Source: CAVRQM01 sp963723455 (GTDB lineage Bacteria > Pseudomonadota > Alphaproteobacteria > Acetobacterales > Acetobacteraceae). From it: a stretch of DNA of 64,000 nt. This document shows positions 35,915-46,200 of this stretch, in pieces. The translations under genes and the position numbers were made by a program. The stretch's first letter is position 1. The number at the start of each line of letters is the position of its first letter. The DNA lies in assembly GCA_963723455.1 (NCBI GenBank), contig CAVRQM010000001.1:620001-684000 (forward strand), in the 5' to 3' direction. The notes beneath the pieces were generated by a model, which saw only the letters and a list, made by a program, of their open reading frames with translations, had not been told where the DNA came from and searched no databases.

Positions 35915-37075
35915 CTACGGCCGCAGCGCCTTCGCCCTGTCCCGCGCGCTGCCGTAGCACAGCCGCAACACCCGGCGAACCAGCGGCGCCGCCGCGTCGG
36001 ATAGTGGCGCCAGATGCCGCCATTCCGGCCGCGCCCGCGTCACCACCGCCTGCGGCCGGGTCAGCGCCAGCAAGCCCTCCGCGCCGCGCGTGGTGCCGAA
36101 GCCGCTCTCGCCGGCGCCGCCAAACGGCAGGCGGGGATCGGCGGTCGGCGCGATCACGTCGCCCACCACCACGCAGCCGGCGCGCAGCCGGGCCGCCACC
36201 GCCTCCGCGCGGCCGGTCGGGCCGAACACCGAGGCGCCGAGCGCATACCGCCCGGCATTGGCCAGCGCCACCGCCGCATCCTCGTCCTCCGCCACCGCGA
36301 ACGACTGCCCCGGCGCCGCCGTCCCGAATGCCGCCGCCGCGGCGCGCGCGACGATCACCCGGCGCGGCGCGATGCAGGTGGCGCCGCCGTTGAACGCCTG
36401 CCCGAACGCCAGCGCGCGCGCGGCATAGGCGATGTCCGCGCCGTCGAGCACGATGAACGGATCCTCGCCGGACAGTTCCATGATGCACGGCGTCAGCTGC
36501 GGCGCGGCGTCGGCCAGCACCGCCCGGCCGGTGCCCGAGGCGCCGGTCAGCAGCACCAAATCCACGCCCTCGGCGATGGCGGCGCGCGCCGCCTCGGCGC
36601 TGTCGTCCAGCACGGTGAGCACGTCGTCCGGCAGGCCGGCCTTCGCCAGCAGGCCGCCGAGCAGCGCCAGCGGCGCGGCGCAGCCCGGCGCCGGCTTGAG
36701 CAGCACCGCATTGCCCGCGGCCAGCGCCTGCATCGCCTGGATCGCCGGCAGCATCAGCGGGTAGTTGGCCGGCCCGATCACCAGCACGCGGCCCAGCGGC
36801 AGACGCCGCACCACCAGCTTCGTGCCGATCAGCCACAGCGGCCGGCCGCCGCGTTCGCGCCGCGGCGCCAGGATGCGCGCCGCCCGCTGCTCCAGGAACC
36901 GGATCGCCGCCAGCAGCGGCATCACCTCGGACACCAGGATGTCGGCCTCGCTGGCGCCGGGGCGGCCGGCGGCGCGAGCCAGGTCGGTGGCGGCATCGGC
37001 GATGGCGTGCCGGATCCGGCGCAGCACCGCCAGCCGTGCGGCGACCGGCAGCGCGGCCCATGCCGGTCCGGTCAC
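35915..37075 (-). CDS. Aldehyde dehydrogenase of C30 carotenoid cluster
   Basis: 386 residues, shorter than the usual 460-500, with a trimmed N-terminus. It has VIGPANYPLMLPAIQA (cofactor cleft), LLTGASGTGRAVLA, the glutamate in MELSGEDPFIVLDGAD, the catalytic cysteine in FNGGATCIAPRRVIV and the C-terminal PFGGAGESGFGTTRG. Aldehyde dehydrogenases in C30 carotenoid gene sets oxidise the terminal aldehyde of the polyene to a carboxylate (AldH of staphyloxanthin synthesis). Its position after desaturase, oxidase, acyltransferase and glycosyltransferase genes supports that role. The GTG start overlaps the GT2 stop (GTGA). Confidence 0.8.
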   Translation of the reverse strand: MTGPAWAALPVAARLAVLRRIRHAIADAATDLARAAGRPGASEADILVSEVMPLLAAIRFLEQRAARILAPRRERGGRPLWLIGTKLVVRRLPLGRVLVIGPANYPLMLPAIQAMQALAAGNAVLLKPAPGCAAPLALLGGLLAKAGLPDDVLTVLDDSAEAARAAIAEGVDLVLLTGASGTGRAVLADAAPQLTPCIMELSGEDPFIVLDGADIAYAARALAFGQAFNGGATCIAPRRVIVARAAAAAFGTAAPGQSFAVAEDEDAAVALANAGRYALGASVFGPTGRAEAVAARLRAGCVVVGDVIAPTADPRLPFGGAGESGFGTTRGAEGLLALTRPQAVVTRARPEWRHLAPLSDAAAPLVRRVLRLCYGSARDRAKALRP

Positions 37076-38166
37076 GTCGTCTGGACCCGGCCCCGCCAGC
37101 TCTGCGCCCCGCCGCTACGGCGCAGCAGCGCCCGCCATTGCAGGGCCAGCATCAGCGCCATGGCCAGCGGCGTCAGCAGCACCGCGACCGGCGACTGCCG
37201 GAACCGCACGCCGACCGCCACCCGCGCCGCGGCCAGCAGCCCCAGCCCAGCCAGCAGCGGCGGCCAAGGCGCCATAATCGCCAGCAGCGGAGCGATGCAG
37301 AACGCGCCGCCCAGCAGCAGCGTCCAGACCGGCAGCGCGCCGGGCGTGGCCAGGCCCTCGCGCGCGTTCTTCGAGAAGCCGCGCCAGGTCGCGCCGAAAC
37401 CCTGATACATCCGGCATTCCGCCAGCGCCGTCGCGTCGAACACCCCGGTCATCAGGCCCTGGGCGCGGAACGCCCGCGGCAGCGTCACGCCGTCATGCCA
37501 GCTGCGCCGAACCGCGCCGTGGCCGCCGGTCGCCCAGTACGCCGCCGCATCGGCCAGCATCAGCTGCCCGCAGCCGGCGCCCAGGCCGGGCTGGCGCGAG
37601 ACGCGCATCAACGCGAACGGCAGATAGCCCAGCAGCAGCACATGGATCAGCGGCACGAGCAGCGCCTCGCCCAGACCGCCGGTCCGCTCGCGCGGGAACG
37701 CCGAGGCCAGCGCCAGACCGTCCCTGTGCAGGCCCGCCGCCAGGCGCGACGCGGCATCGGGGCGCAGCCGCACATCGGCGTCGATGAACAGCAGCAGCGG
37801 GTGCGTCGCAGCCTGCGCGCCGGCCCAGCAGGCATGCGGCTTGCCCGACCAGCCCGGCGGCAGCTCGGGCGGCGTCACGCCGCGCACCCGGCAATCCGCC
37901 GCCGCCCGCCCGGCCAGGATCGCGGGCGTGGCGTCGGTCGAATGGTCGTCCACCACGATGATCTCGACCGCGCAGCCGGCGCTGGCGCGCGCGGCGTCGA
38001 TGCAGGCGCCGATGTTGTCCGCTTCATTGCGGGCCGGGATGATGACCGAGACCGACAGGCCGCCCGGCACCACGCGCGGCGGCGGGCGGAACAGCAGCAG
38101 GTTCCAGAACGTGAGCGCGCCCGGCAGCAGCGTCAGGACGGTGGCCAGCAGCAGCAGCATGGTCAT
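37072..38166 (-). CDS. GT2 glycosyltransferase, CrtQ-like
   Basis: 364 residues. An N-terminal membrane helix (MLLLLATVLTLLPGALTFW), a GT2 catalytic domain with SVSVIIPARNEADNIG, VVDDHSTD, the metal-binding LFIDADVRL and the acceptor-region RRSWHDGVTLPRAFR, then two or three C-terminal membrane helices. This layout is shared by 4,4'-diaponeurosporenoate glycosyltransferase (CrtQ) and hopanoid-associated HpnB. Context with CrtN, CrtP and an acyltransferase favours a carotenoid glycosyltransferase acting at the inner membrane. It is coupled to the aldehyde dehydrogenase gene and one base from the acyltransferase stop. Confidence 0.8.
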   Translation of the reverse strand: MTMLLLLATVLTLLPGALTFWNLLLFRPPPRVVPGGLSVSVIIPARNEADNIGACIDAARASAGCAVEIIVVDDHSTDATPAILAGRAAADCRVRGVTPPELPPGWSGKPHACWAGAQAATHPLLLFIDADVRLRPDAASRLAAGLHRDGLALASAFPRERTGGLGEALLVPLIHVLLLGYLPFALMRVSRQPGLGAGCGQLMLADAAAYWATGGHGAVRRSWHDGVTLPRAFRAQGLMTGVFDATALAECRMYQGFGATWRGFSKNAREGLATPGALPVWTLLLGGAFCIAPLLAIMAPWPPLLAGLGLLAAARVAVGVRFRQSPVAVLLTPLAMALMLALQWRALLRRSGGAQSWRGRVQTT

Positions 38167-38167
38167 G

Positions 38168-38965
38168 TCACTCGGCCGCGTCCTCGTGCGACAGCTGCGC
38201 CCGCCGCCCGTGCCGCCATGCGCGCGCGCGCCGCCACAGGTCGTACACGCCGCCGACCCCTGCCCTGCCCCGCAGCACCGGCACGAACAGGCCGGGATTG
38301 CGCGCGGCACTCTCCGCGGCCAGCGCATCCATGCAGCGCGTCAGCTCGCCGGCCAGCAGCGCGTTCCATTCGGCGACGCTGCGACCGCGCCCGGCGGGCA
38401 GCGGCGCGCCGAAGCGGACCAGCGCCTCGGGCTTGCGCTCGTTCCAGAACGTGTACTCCATCGCCATCGGCAGCAGCACCGCGCCCTCCACCCGCCGCGC
38501 CAGATGCGCCAGCCCCGGGCGCAGCCGCACCGGGCGGGCGCGGGCATCGGTGAACGCGCCCTCGGCGGTGATCCACAGCACGCTGGTCGGCCGGGCCAGC
38601 ACGCGCAGGCTGACGTCCAGGAACCGTGCGGCGCCGCGTGCCGATGTCAGGTCGATGCCGAACACGCCCATGCGCCCCAGCAGCCCGTAGCGGCCGAGCG
38701 CTGCGTCCTGCATTGGCCCGAACCCCTGCCGTCCGCGCATCTGCGAGTCGGTCAGCAGGATGAACAGCGCCGGATCCCACCATGATGGGTGATTGGTGTA
38801 GATGATCACCGGCCGCCCCTGCGGCAGCGCCGGGAGCCCGCTGCGCGACATCCGCACCGCGCGGAAGTGCCGCCAGAAATACCAGCGCAGATAAAGCGCG
38901 AACAGCCGGAACAGGGTTGGCGAGCGCAGCGCCAGCGGGTCGTTCGCCGCGCGCCGCTCAGGCAT
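38168..38965 (-). CDS. PlsC-type acyltransferase, CrtO-like
   Basis: 265 residues with the acyltransferase motif NHPSWWDPALFILL (HX4D), the glycine/glutamate region LWITAEGAFTDARARP and LLPMAMEYTFWNERKPEA. It resembles 1-acylglycerol-3-phosphate acyltransferases. In C30 carotenoid clusters such an enzyme acylates the sugar of the glycosyl ester; that role is inferred from position. The ATG at 38965 overlaps the end of the CrtP-like gene by 8 bases. Confidence 0.8.
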   Translation of the reverse strand: MPERRAANDPLALRSPTLFRLFALYLRWYFWRHFRAVRMSRSGLPALPQGRPVIIYTNHPSWWDPALFILLTDSQMRGRQGFGPMQDAALGRYGLLGRMGVFGIDLTSARGAARFLDVSLRVLARPTSVLWITAEGAFTDARARPVRLRPGLAHLARRVEGAVLLPMAMEYTFWNERKPEALVRFGAPLPAGRGRSVAEWNALLAGELTRCMDALAAESAARNPGLFVPVLRGRAGVGGVYDLWRRARAWRHGRRAQLSHEDAAE

Positions 38966-40480
38966 CCGCGTGCGCGCGGTTCGCCCGCGCATCCTGATCC
39001 AGCGAGTCCGCGGCGATCCAGCCCGACATCAGCACCATCGGCATCCCCGGCCCCGGATGCGCGGCGCCGCCCGCCAGGTACAACCCGGCCAGGTCGCGCG
39101 AGCGGTTGCCCGGCTTGAACGCGCCGAAGAACCTGCCGTGGCTGGCCAGCCCATAGATCGCGCCGTTCAGGACGCTGTAGCGGTCGTGGATGTCCTGCGG
39201 CGTCAGATGGCGCTCGAACACGATGCGCTGCTCCAGGTCGGGCATGCCGGCGGTGCGCTTCAGCTTGTCGAGGATGACCTGGCGATAGCCGGGGAACATG
39301 GCCGACCAGTCATGGTGCGGGCGCAGGTACGGCGTGTGCACCAGCACGTACAGCGCCTCGCCGCCGGGCGGCGCGACGCCCGGCTCGGTGCGCGCCGGCG
39401 CGGCGAGGTAGGCGGTGGGATCGGGCGCCGGCTCGCCCTTGTCATAAATCCACTCGAACTCCTCCTCCGGGTCGCGTGAAAAGACGAAATCGTGGTGGCC
39501 GAGATGCTCGTAGGCGCGATCCAGACCCAGGTACAGCACCACGCCCGAACACGCCGGCTCGCGCTTCCAGCGCCTGGCGAACGCCTGGGCCGGCGCGCCC
39601 CCGACCAGCTCGCGATAGGTGCGCACGCTATCCATGTTGGACACCACATGATCGCAGGCGACGACCTCGCCCGAAATCGGTCTGCACGCCGCTGGCGCGA
39701 CCGTCCTGCATCAGCACGCGCCGCACGCCGCAGCCAGTGCGGAAGTCCACGCCCAGTTCCTCGCCCAGAGCGGTCAGCGCCAGCCGGTACTGCGCGGGTG
39801 CCGCCGATCGGATACCAGATGCCCTCGCTGGTCTGCATGTGCGCGATGCTGCACAGCACCGCCGGCGAGCCGTATGGCGAGCTGCCGACATACTGCACGA
39901 AATGATCGAGCATCTGCGCCGCCCGCGCATCCTTCACGCGCGCGCGGATCTGCCCGGCCACCGTGCTGCCCATGCGCAGGCTGAGGATGTCCTTCAGCGT
40001 GGACAGCTCGAGGTTTTTGCGGAAGTCGATTGTGTCGAACACGTCCTCGACCGAACGCCAGAAGAAGAACTTCTCCGAGACCTCGTGCAGCTTCTCGCTC
40101 AATGCGATGAAGTCGCGGTAGCCCTGCGCCGAGGCGGCCTCTCGCTGGCCCAGCACGGCGGCCATCGCCGGCACGTCCTGCTGCAGGTCGAGCACCGTGC
40201 CGTCGTCGAAGAAGCAGCGCCATTGCGGATCGAGCCGGCGCAGGTCGAGATAGTCCTCCATCCGCCGCCCGGCCTCGGCGAAGATCCGCGCCAGCACGCG
40301 CGGCACGGTCAGGATGGTCGGCCCCATGTCGAAACGGAACCCCGCATCGCGCAGTTCTGCGGCCTTGCCGCCCAGCCATTCGTTGCGCTCGAACAGCACA
40401 ACCTTGTGCCCGCGCGCGGCCAGCGTGCACGCCGCCGCCAGGCCGCCCAGGCCGCCGCCGACGACGCCGACGCAACTCAT
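38958..40480 (-). CDS. CrtP-like C30 carotenoid oxidase/desaturase (two frameshifts)
   Basis: Begins with the FAD motif VGVVGGGLGGLAAACTLAARG and GFRFDMGPTILTVP, typical of the CrtI/CrtN/CrtP flavoprotein family, and ends with LAGLYLAGGAAHPGPGMPMVL, the C-terminal family signature. The frame shifts near 39805 (after IWYPIGGT) and again near 39670 (after GVQTDF). Joined, the pieces give about 507 residues, the family's normal length. In staphyloxanthin-type pathways CrtP oxidises the terminal methyl group of the C30 polyene. Assignment as CrtP rather than a second desaturase rests on gene order and the AldH partner. It follows CrtN by 19 bases. Confidence 0.7.
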
Positions 40481-40499
40481 GGACGCCGCACTCCGCTGC

Positions 40500-42077
40500 T
40501 CATTGCGCCGCCACCATCGCCGGCAGGCTCGCCGGCACCATCGGCAGCGCGGTGTCCCAGGTCGGCGTCAGCCCCAAATCCTCGGCCAGCAGCCGCGCGG
40601 TGATCCGCGCCAATTCGAAGATCACCGGCAGCCCGCTGCCCGGATGCGTGCCGCCGCCGACCAGGTACACGCCCGCCAGATCTTCGAACCGGTTGCGCGG
40701 GCGCATGTGAAGCATCTGGTTGATCGAGTGCGCCAGGTTGAACGTGGCCCCGCGATGGATCGCCATGTCGTGCTCCCATCCAGACGGGGTCAGGATCTTT
40801 TCGAAACGGATCCGATGCCGCAGATCCGGCGCGCCGATCTTGGCCAGCGCGTCCAGCGCCAGTTCGCGATAGCGCGGCGCCTCCGCGGCCCAGTCGATGC
40901 CGCCATCGACGTTGTGCCCCACCGGCACCAGTACGTACAGGGTCGAGTGCCCCGGCGGCGCGAGATCGGGGTCGGTGACGCAGGCGTTCTGCACATAGAA
41001 AGACGGGTTGGCCGGCGGCGACAGCCCGGCCTCGATCTCGGCCACGTTGCGCTGGTAGTCGCGCGCGAGATGGATGGTGTGATGCGCCAGTTCCGGCAGC
41101 GCGCCCTCGATGCCGAGATACAGCATGAACGTGCTGCAGGAAAACTTCTTGCCCTCGATGCGCCGGTCGGTCCAGCGGCGACGCAGCGCATCGGGCACCA
41201 GATGGCGCATCGCGTGGCCGAAATCCGCGTTGACCACCACGGCATCGGCCCGATGATCGACGCCGCCGGCGCGCACGCCGGTCGCCCGCCGTCCGTCGAA
41301 CATCAGCCGCTCGACGGGTTGGCCGAGCCGGATGGAAACCCCCAGCGCCCGCGCCGCGCCGGCCATCGCCTCCATCACCGCGCCGCAGCCGCCGCGCGGA
41401 TGCCAAACACCGTACTCGTATTCCATGAACGACAGGATGGTGAACAGGCTCGGACAGCGGAACGGCGACATGCCGAGATATTTGCTCTGGAACGAAAACG
41501 CCAGCCGCACCCTCTCGTCCGAGAAATAGGTGGCCAGATCGGCATCGACCGACCTGTGCGGCCGCATCATCGGCAGCGCGCGCAGCATCGCCGGGCGCAG
41601 GAAGTCCAGCGCCGAGTTGAACGCGCTTTCCAGCACCGGGCGGAACACCGCCAGCTTGCGCCGGTTGTCGGCCATGAAGCGGGGCAGCGCCAGCGCGTCC
41701 GCCGGACAGAAGCGGGCGATCTCGGCGGCCATCCGCTGTGGATCCGCGGTGGCGCTCATGTCGCCGCCCGCCTCGAACATCAGCCGGTACTGCGGATCAA
41801 GGCGGATCAGCTCGACCGCGTCGGCGAGCCGCATGCCGCAGGCGGCGAACACCTCTTCCAGCACGCGCGGGTACAGGAAGAAGGTCGGCCCCATGTCGAA
41901 ACGGAACCGCCCCGCCGCGGCGTCCGCGACGATGCTGCCGCTGCGTCCGCCGACGCGATCCAGCCGCTCGTGCAGAGTCACCTCGGCGCCGGCGCGCGCG
42001 AGCAGCATGGCGGCTGCAAGGCCGCCCGGCCCCGCACCGACCACGGCCACACGCTGCGTCGCCCTGCCCATCGTCAC
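40500..42077 (-). CDS. crtN: CrtN-type C30 carotenoid desaturase
   Basis: 525 residues, intact. FAD motif VAVVGAGPGGLAAAMLLARAG, the family segment RFDMGPTFFLYPRVLEEVF, YLGMSPFRCPSLFTILSF and the C-terminal LAGVYLVGGGTHPGSGLPV. The CrtI/CrtN family introduces double bonds into phytoene, diapophytoene or squalene. The surrounding set (CrtP-like, aldehyde dehydrogenase, glycosyltransferase, acyltransferase) points to the C30 branch. No CrtM or squalene-forming genes are in the window, so the substrate could come from a separate hpnCDE locus (inference). The ATG overlaps the DUF2141 stop (ATGA). Confidence 0.82.
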   Translation of the reverse strand: MTMGRATQRVAVVGAGPGGLAAAMLLARAGAEVTLHERLDRVGGRSGSIVADAAAGRFRFDMGPTFFLYPRVLEEVFAACGMRLADAVELIRLDPQYRLMFEAGGDMSATADPQRMAAEIARFCPADALALPRFMADNRRKLAVFRPVLESAFNSALDFLRPAMLRALPMMRPHRSVDADLATYFSDERVRLAFSFQSKYLGMSPFRCPSLFTILSFMEYEYGVWHPRGGCGAVMEAMAGAARALGVSIRLGQPVERLMFDGRRATGVRAGGVDHRADAVVVNADFGHAMRHLVPDALRRRWTDRRIEGKKFSCSTFMLYLGIEGALPELAHHTIHLARDYQRNVAEIEAGLSPPANPSFYVQNACVTDPDLAPPGHSTLYVLVPVGHNVDGGIDWAAEAPRYRELALDALAKIGAPDLRHRIRFEKILTPSGWEHDMAIHRGATFNLAHSINQMLHMRPRNRFEDLAGVYLVGGGTHPGSGLPVIFELARITARLLAEDLGLTPTWDTALPMVPASLPAMVAAQ

Positions 42078-42496
42078 GGCTCGAACTTAAGGGTGATGTC
42101 CAAGGCCACAAGCGCGCCGGCGATGGAAACCGCGGCATCGTCAAACCGCGGTGGCCCGAAGCGCATCGGCGCGGCCCGGCTGAAGCCGATCCCCTCGGTC
42201 GGCAATCCGAAGAAGCTGCGGTTGATCCGGCCGTCTTCATTGGCGTCGTGGTGCGCCTGCACGGCGTATACGCCGGGCGGCACGCCGGCCACCGTGACCG
42301 TGACCGTGCCCCGCCGGGCCGGGGCGTGCGCCACATAGGGGCAGGTCGGCTGCAGGAAATAGCCGCGCGGGCAGACGGCGACGCGCACCATGCCTGCACC
42401 GCTGGCGACGCTCAGCACGCGCACCTGCACGTCGGTCGCCTGCGCGGCGGCAGGCGGAACCAGCGACATCACCACGGCTCCCAACACGGCCCTCAC
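42074..42496 (-). CDS. DUF2141 domain-containing exported protein
   Basis: 140 residues. A short signal peptide (AVLGAVVMSLVPPAAAQA) precedes a small immunoglobulin-like beta domain with VRVAVCPRGYFLQPTC, PPGVYAVQAHHDANEDGRIN and FFGLPTEGIGFSR, the DUF2141 pattern. The molecular role is unknown. It sits in the desaturase operon, overlapping crtN downstream and the SDR gene upstream by 4 bases each, so it is probably made together with the carotenoid enzymes. Periplasmic location is predicted. Confidence 0.85.
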   Translation of the reverse strand: MRAVLGAVVMSLVPPAAAQATDVQVRVLSVASGAGMVRVAVCPRGYFLQPTCPYVAHAPARRGTVTVTVAGVPPGVYAVQAHHDANEDGRINRSFFGLPTEGIGFSRAAPMRFGPPRFDDAAVSIAGALVALDITLKFEP

Positions 42497-43215
42497 CGGG
42501 CGCGGAAGCCGTTATCCACGTCCAGGCAAATGCCCGTGACCGCGCGCGCGGCGTCGCTCAGCAGCCAGCAGACCGTCTCGGCCACCTCGTCGGCCTGCAG
42601 GAAGCGGCCGAGCGGGATGCGCGCCAGCACCGGGCCGGATTTCTTCGGGTCCGACCACGCCATCTCGCCCATCGGGGTCAGCGTCACGGTCGGGTTGACG
42701 CTGTTCACCCGGATGGCGTGCCGACCCAGCTCCACCGCCGCGACCCGGGTCAGCGCGTCCAGCGCCGCCTTGGACGCGCAGTACGCGGCATGGTCGATGA
42801 CGCCGAGATGCGCGGCGTTGCTGGACACGTTGACCACCGCCCCGGGCGCGCCGCGGCCGATCAGCTCGGCGGCGACCATCTGCATCAGCAGCAGCGGCGC
42901 CTGCGCATTGACGCGCATGATTCGCTCGAAACTGTCCTGCGAGGTCGTCAGGAACGGCTCCAGCGCGGTGATCCCGGCATTGTTGACCAGCAGGTCCAGC
43001 GGCAGCGCCGCGCGCACCTGCTCGATGGCCGGCAATTCGCCGAGGTCGAGGGCGATCGTCTCACAGCCGGTCTCGGCAGCGAGCGCGCGCAGATCCGCCG
43101 GGTCGCGGCTGAGCGCGGTGACCGTGGCGCCACGCGCCGCCAGCATGACGGCCGTGGCGCGCCCGATGCCCTTGCCTGCGCCGGTGACCAGCACCCGCTT
43201 GCCCGAAAACTCCAT
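42493..43215 (-). CDS. Short-chain dehydrogenase (L-xylulose/dicarbonyl reductase-like)
   Basis: 240 residues. The Rossmann motif VLVTGAGKGIGRATAV, LLVNNAG, catalytic serine in VVNVSSNAAH and the YCASK motif are intact. The sequence NPTVTLTPMGEMAWSDPKKS resembles the L-xylulose/dicarbonyl reductase branch of the SDR family. It reduces a carbonyl with NAD(P)H; substrate unknown. The gene is coupled to DUF2141 and lies 71 bases after the cellulose synthase gene, on the same strand. Confidence 0.85.
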   Translation of the reverse strand: MEFSGKRVLVTGAGKGIGRATAVMLAARGATVTALSRDPADLRALAAETGCETIALDLGELPAIEQVRAALPLDLLVNNAGITALEPFLTTSQDSFERIMRVNAQAPLLLMQMVAAELIGRGAPGAVVNVSSNAAHLGVIDHAAYCASKAALDALTRVAAVELGRHAIRVNSVNPTVTLTPMGEMAWSDPKKSGPVLARIPLGRFLQADEVAETVCWLLSDAARAVTGICLDVDNGFRAR

Positions 43216-43286
43216 GCGCCGTCGTTCCTCCGCCGGGTTTCACCATAGGACGGGGCGGCCGCCCTGCCCACCGCGCCGCCGCCGCG

Positions 43287-46200
43287 CTACCGATCGTCCC
43301 GCCGCGGCGGCAGGCGCGCATCCGCCCGCCGGGCGAGCCCCCAATAAATCGCCAGGGCCAGCAGCAGGCAGCCCGCCGCCAGCACGCCGAGCGCGGCGAA
43401 CGGCTGCCCATGCAGGTACCAGCTCGGCCACAGCCAGAAAGGCAGGCTGCCCACCGTGTAGGTCGGGCCGACCCGGTACGAGGTGACCTGCCCGCCGGAC
43501 AGCAGCGCCAGGTCGCCGCGGATCAGCTTCGCCTGCCCCGGATCGCCCAGGCTGCGCATCGCCGCGTCCAGCGCCGGGCCGCTGCCGGACAGCAGCGCCA
43601 CCACCGAGCGTCCGGCCGTCATCGGGCTTTCCGCGCCCACCAGCAGCGCCATGCCGCCCGTCACCGGGGCGGACAGGGCGGCCGCCGCGCGGGCGCGCTG
43701 CTCGGCCGCGTCGTCGTCATCCTCGGCGCCGCCGCGAAGGAAGCTGCGCAGCGGATCGAGCGTCTGGCCCAGCGTCACCTGCACCCGGCTGCCGGACATC
43801 CGCACCGCGGAGTCAGCCAGCAGCGGGTCCGCCGCCTGCAGCCGCACCATGCTGCCCACCATCAGCAGATCGCGGTCGGCGACGCTGCCGACATCCCCTG
43901 GCCGGACCACGGCCACCCGCGTCCCAGGCAGGCCGGTGATCGCCCCGAAGCGGCCCATCAGGTCCAGGAACGCCGCGATCTCGCCGGCCGCCGGCCGGTC
44001 GGGCAGCACGACCGCGGTCTGCGACAGGTCGGCCAGACGGGTGAACGGAAAACCCGAGGCGGCGAAGAACGCCAGATCGGGCATCCGCGCGAACCTGCGG
44101 GCACGCGACAGATCCAGCGTGCTGTCTGGATCGACGCCCATCGTCAGGTCGCCCGGGATGGCGCCGCAGGTCGCGCGCCGCAGCGGCCGCGCGTCGAAAG
44201 ACAGCTGCAACTCGTCCGCGCCGGACACGTCGTCGGCCGGCACCGAAACCGCGGCCGCGTCCAGGTCGGGCGGGGGCGGCCCGAGCAGGCGGCCGAGCCA
44301 CCCGGCGTCATGGCGACCGGCCAAAGGCAGGCTGGCGAGGTACTCGCCGTTCAGACCGACATCCAGGCGGGACGCGGCACGGTCGATCACTGGCCCGGGC
44401 GGCGCGCGCCAGCGCAGGTCGAGCGCGAACGGCCGGTCGTCCCAGCTATAAAGGTCCGGGGCGGTGCGGAACGGCACGCGCACAAGCCCGGCATAGCCCG
44501 ACACCTGCATGGCGTCGCGCGGCGCCAGTTCGCCCAGCTTCACCGGCCGGTCGGTCGGAAGCCAGGCAGGAGCATCATATGGCTGGCGCGCCGCGACATC
44601 CGGCGCCTGCACCGTGGCCGCCGCGCCGCCCAGCACGCGGATGCCGAGCGCCAGCGCCGTCGCCGCGGTGGCCGCCTCCTCGCCGGTGCGCCCGGCGATC
44701 AGCAGCACCGAGGCCAGCGGATCGTGCGGATTGGGCAGCACCGCCAGCGTCGGGCCGGCAATCGACGGCAGGCCCGGCACGGCGGGACCGTCCGATCCGG
44801 CCAGCACCAGCACCGCGTCGCCCGATTGCGGGAGCTCGGCGCTGACCGGGAAATCCGCGCCGCGCCGACCGGCCAGTTGTCCGAACCAGGACGCGGCGAT
44901 GCCGGCCGCGCGCAGCGCGTCGTCGTCCGGCGCCGCGGCCATGACGAACGGCAGCGCCAGCGCATCGGGATCGTGCGGGTCGAGAAACGGCGCGGGAAGC
45001 CGCGCCAGGTCGCGCTGCGCCGGCAGGCGGGCCAGGGTCAGCGTCAGGGTCGAGCTGTCGGCGATGGTGGCCCACAGCAGCCCGGACAGCGGATCGTCGC
45101 AATCGGCGCTGACCCGTCCGGCCAGGCGGAACTCAAGCCGGTCGGCGTCGGTGAAGGTCGCCGGCGCGATCGGCACGTCCAGCGTGAAGGCCGGCGTGCG
45201 GCGATCGGCCGGGATGGTCGCGACATACTGGCCGTTCAGCGTCACCGTGACGTCGCTGGCGTCCGGGATCAGCCCCGGCGAGACCGCGCCGGACAGGCTG
45301 AGCGTGGCCGCCGTCACCACCTCGTCGGCACGAATGCCGAACGAGACGCCGAGCAGCGGCGTGGTGCCGCGCAGCGACAGCGGACCTTCGGCGCCGAGCT
45401 GGCGCAGCGTGTAGATCACGGTGCGGCTGCCAGCCGGCGCCGCAGCAGCCGCGGTTGCCGCCACGGTTGCGGCAGGGGCGGGCGACGGAGCCGGCGCGGC
45501 GGGAGCCTGGACGGCGGGGCTTGCCTCCTCGGCGGCCCCGGGCACTGGGCGGATGGAGAAGTCCGAAGCCGATGGCGTCTGCGCGTGCGCGACTGCCGCG
45601 CCCAGCAGGACCGCCGCGCCGATCGCCACCGCGGCGCTGCGCCGGTGCAGCATTTTTGCAATCGGGCCCGCGTGGGGGAACTCCGGCAAGCCGGTCCAGG
45701 CGTCCGCCCGGCCGAACACCACGCGCACGACGCGCGCCTCGTGTTCCAGGGTCTCGCGCGTCCAGGCCACCCGCAGCGCCGCGCCGTCGCGGCCCAACAC
45801 GCTGGCCGGCAGCACGATGTCCTCCTCGCCGATGCGGAAGCCGACGCGCAGCGGCGTGCCCTCCGCGACGGCGGCATCGCCCTCGACCGCCAGGTTGGCG
45901 CCGCGCTGGCCGATGCCGTCGGTGACGCCCGGCCGCGCGCCGCCGTCGGGCAGGTGGACGGTGACCGGCAGCGCGGCGGCGATGCGCACGCGGCCCGGCC
46001 GTTCGCGACAGGCCGCCAGCGCCGCCACGACCAGCAGCAGGGCCAGGCCGGCCCAGATCGCGTTAAACAGCACCGCGCCGTTGGGCGAGCCAAGCGGGCC
46101 GGCGAGCAGAAGCGGGCCGGCGAGCAGGGCGGCAGCGGCCCGGGCGCACCCGGCCGCCAGGGCCGCCGCCAGCACCAGGTTCGGCAGCGCGCTGCGCCAG

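Noticed and set aside
37072..38166. HpnB hopanoid-associated glycosyltransferase
   Set aside because: The layout fits HpnB as well, but no hopanoid genes are nearby and the carotenoid genes overlap it; CrtQ-like is preferred.
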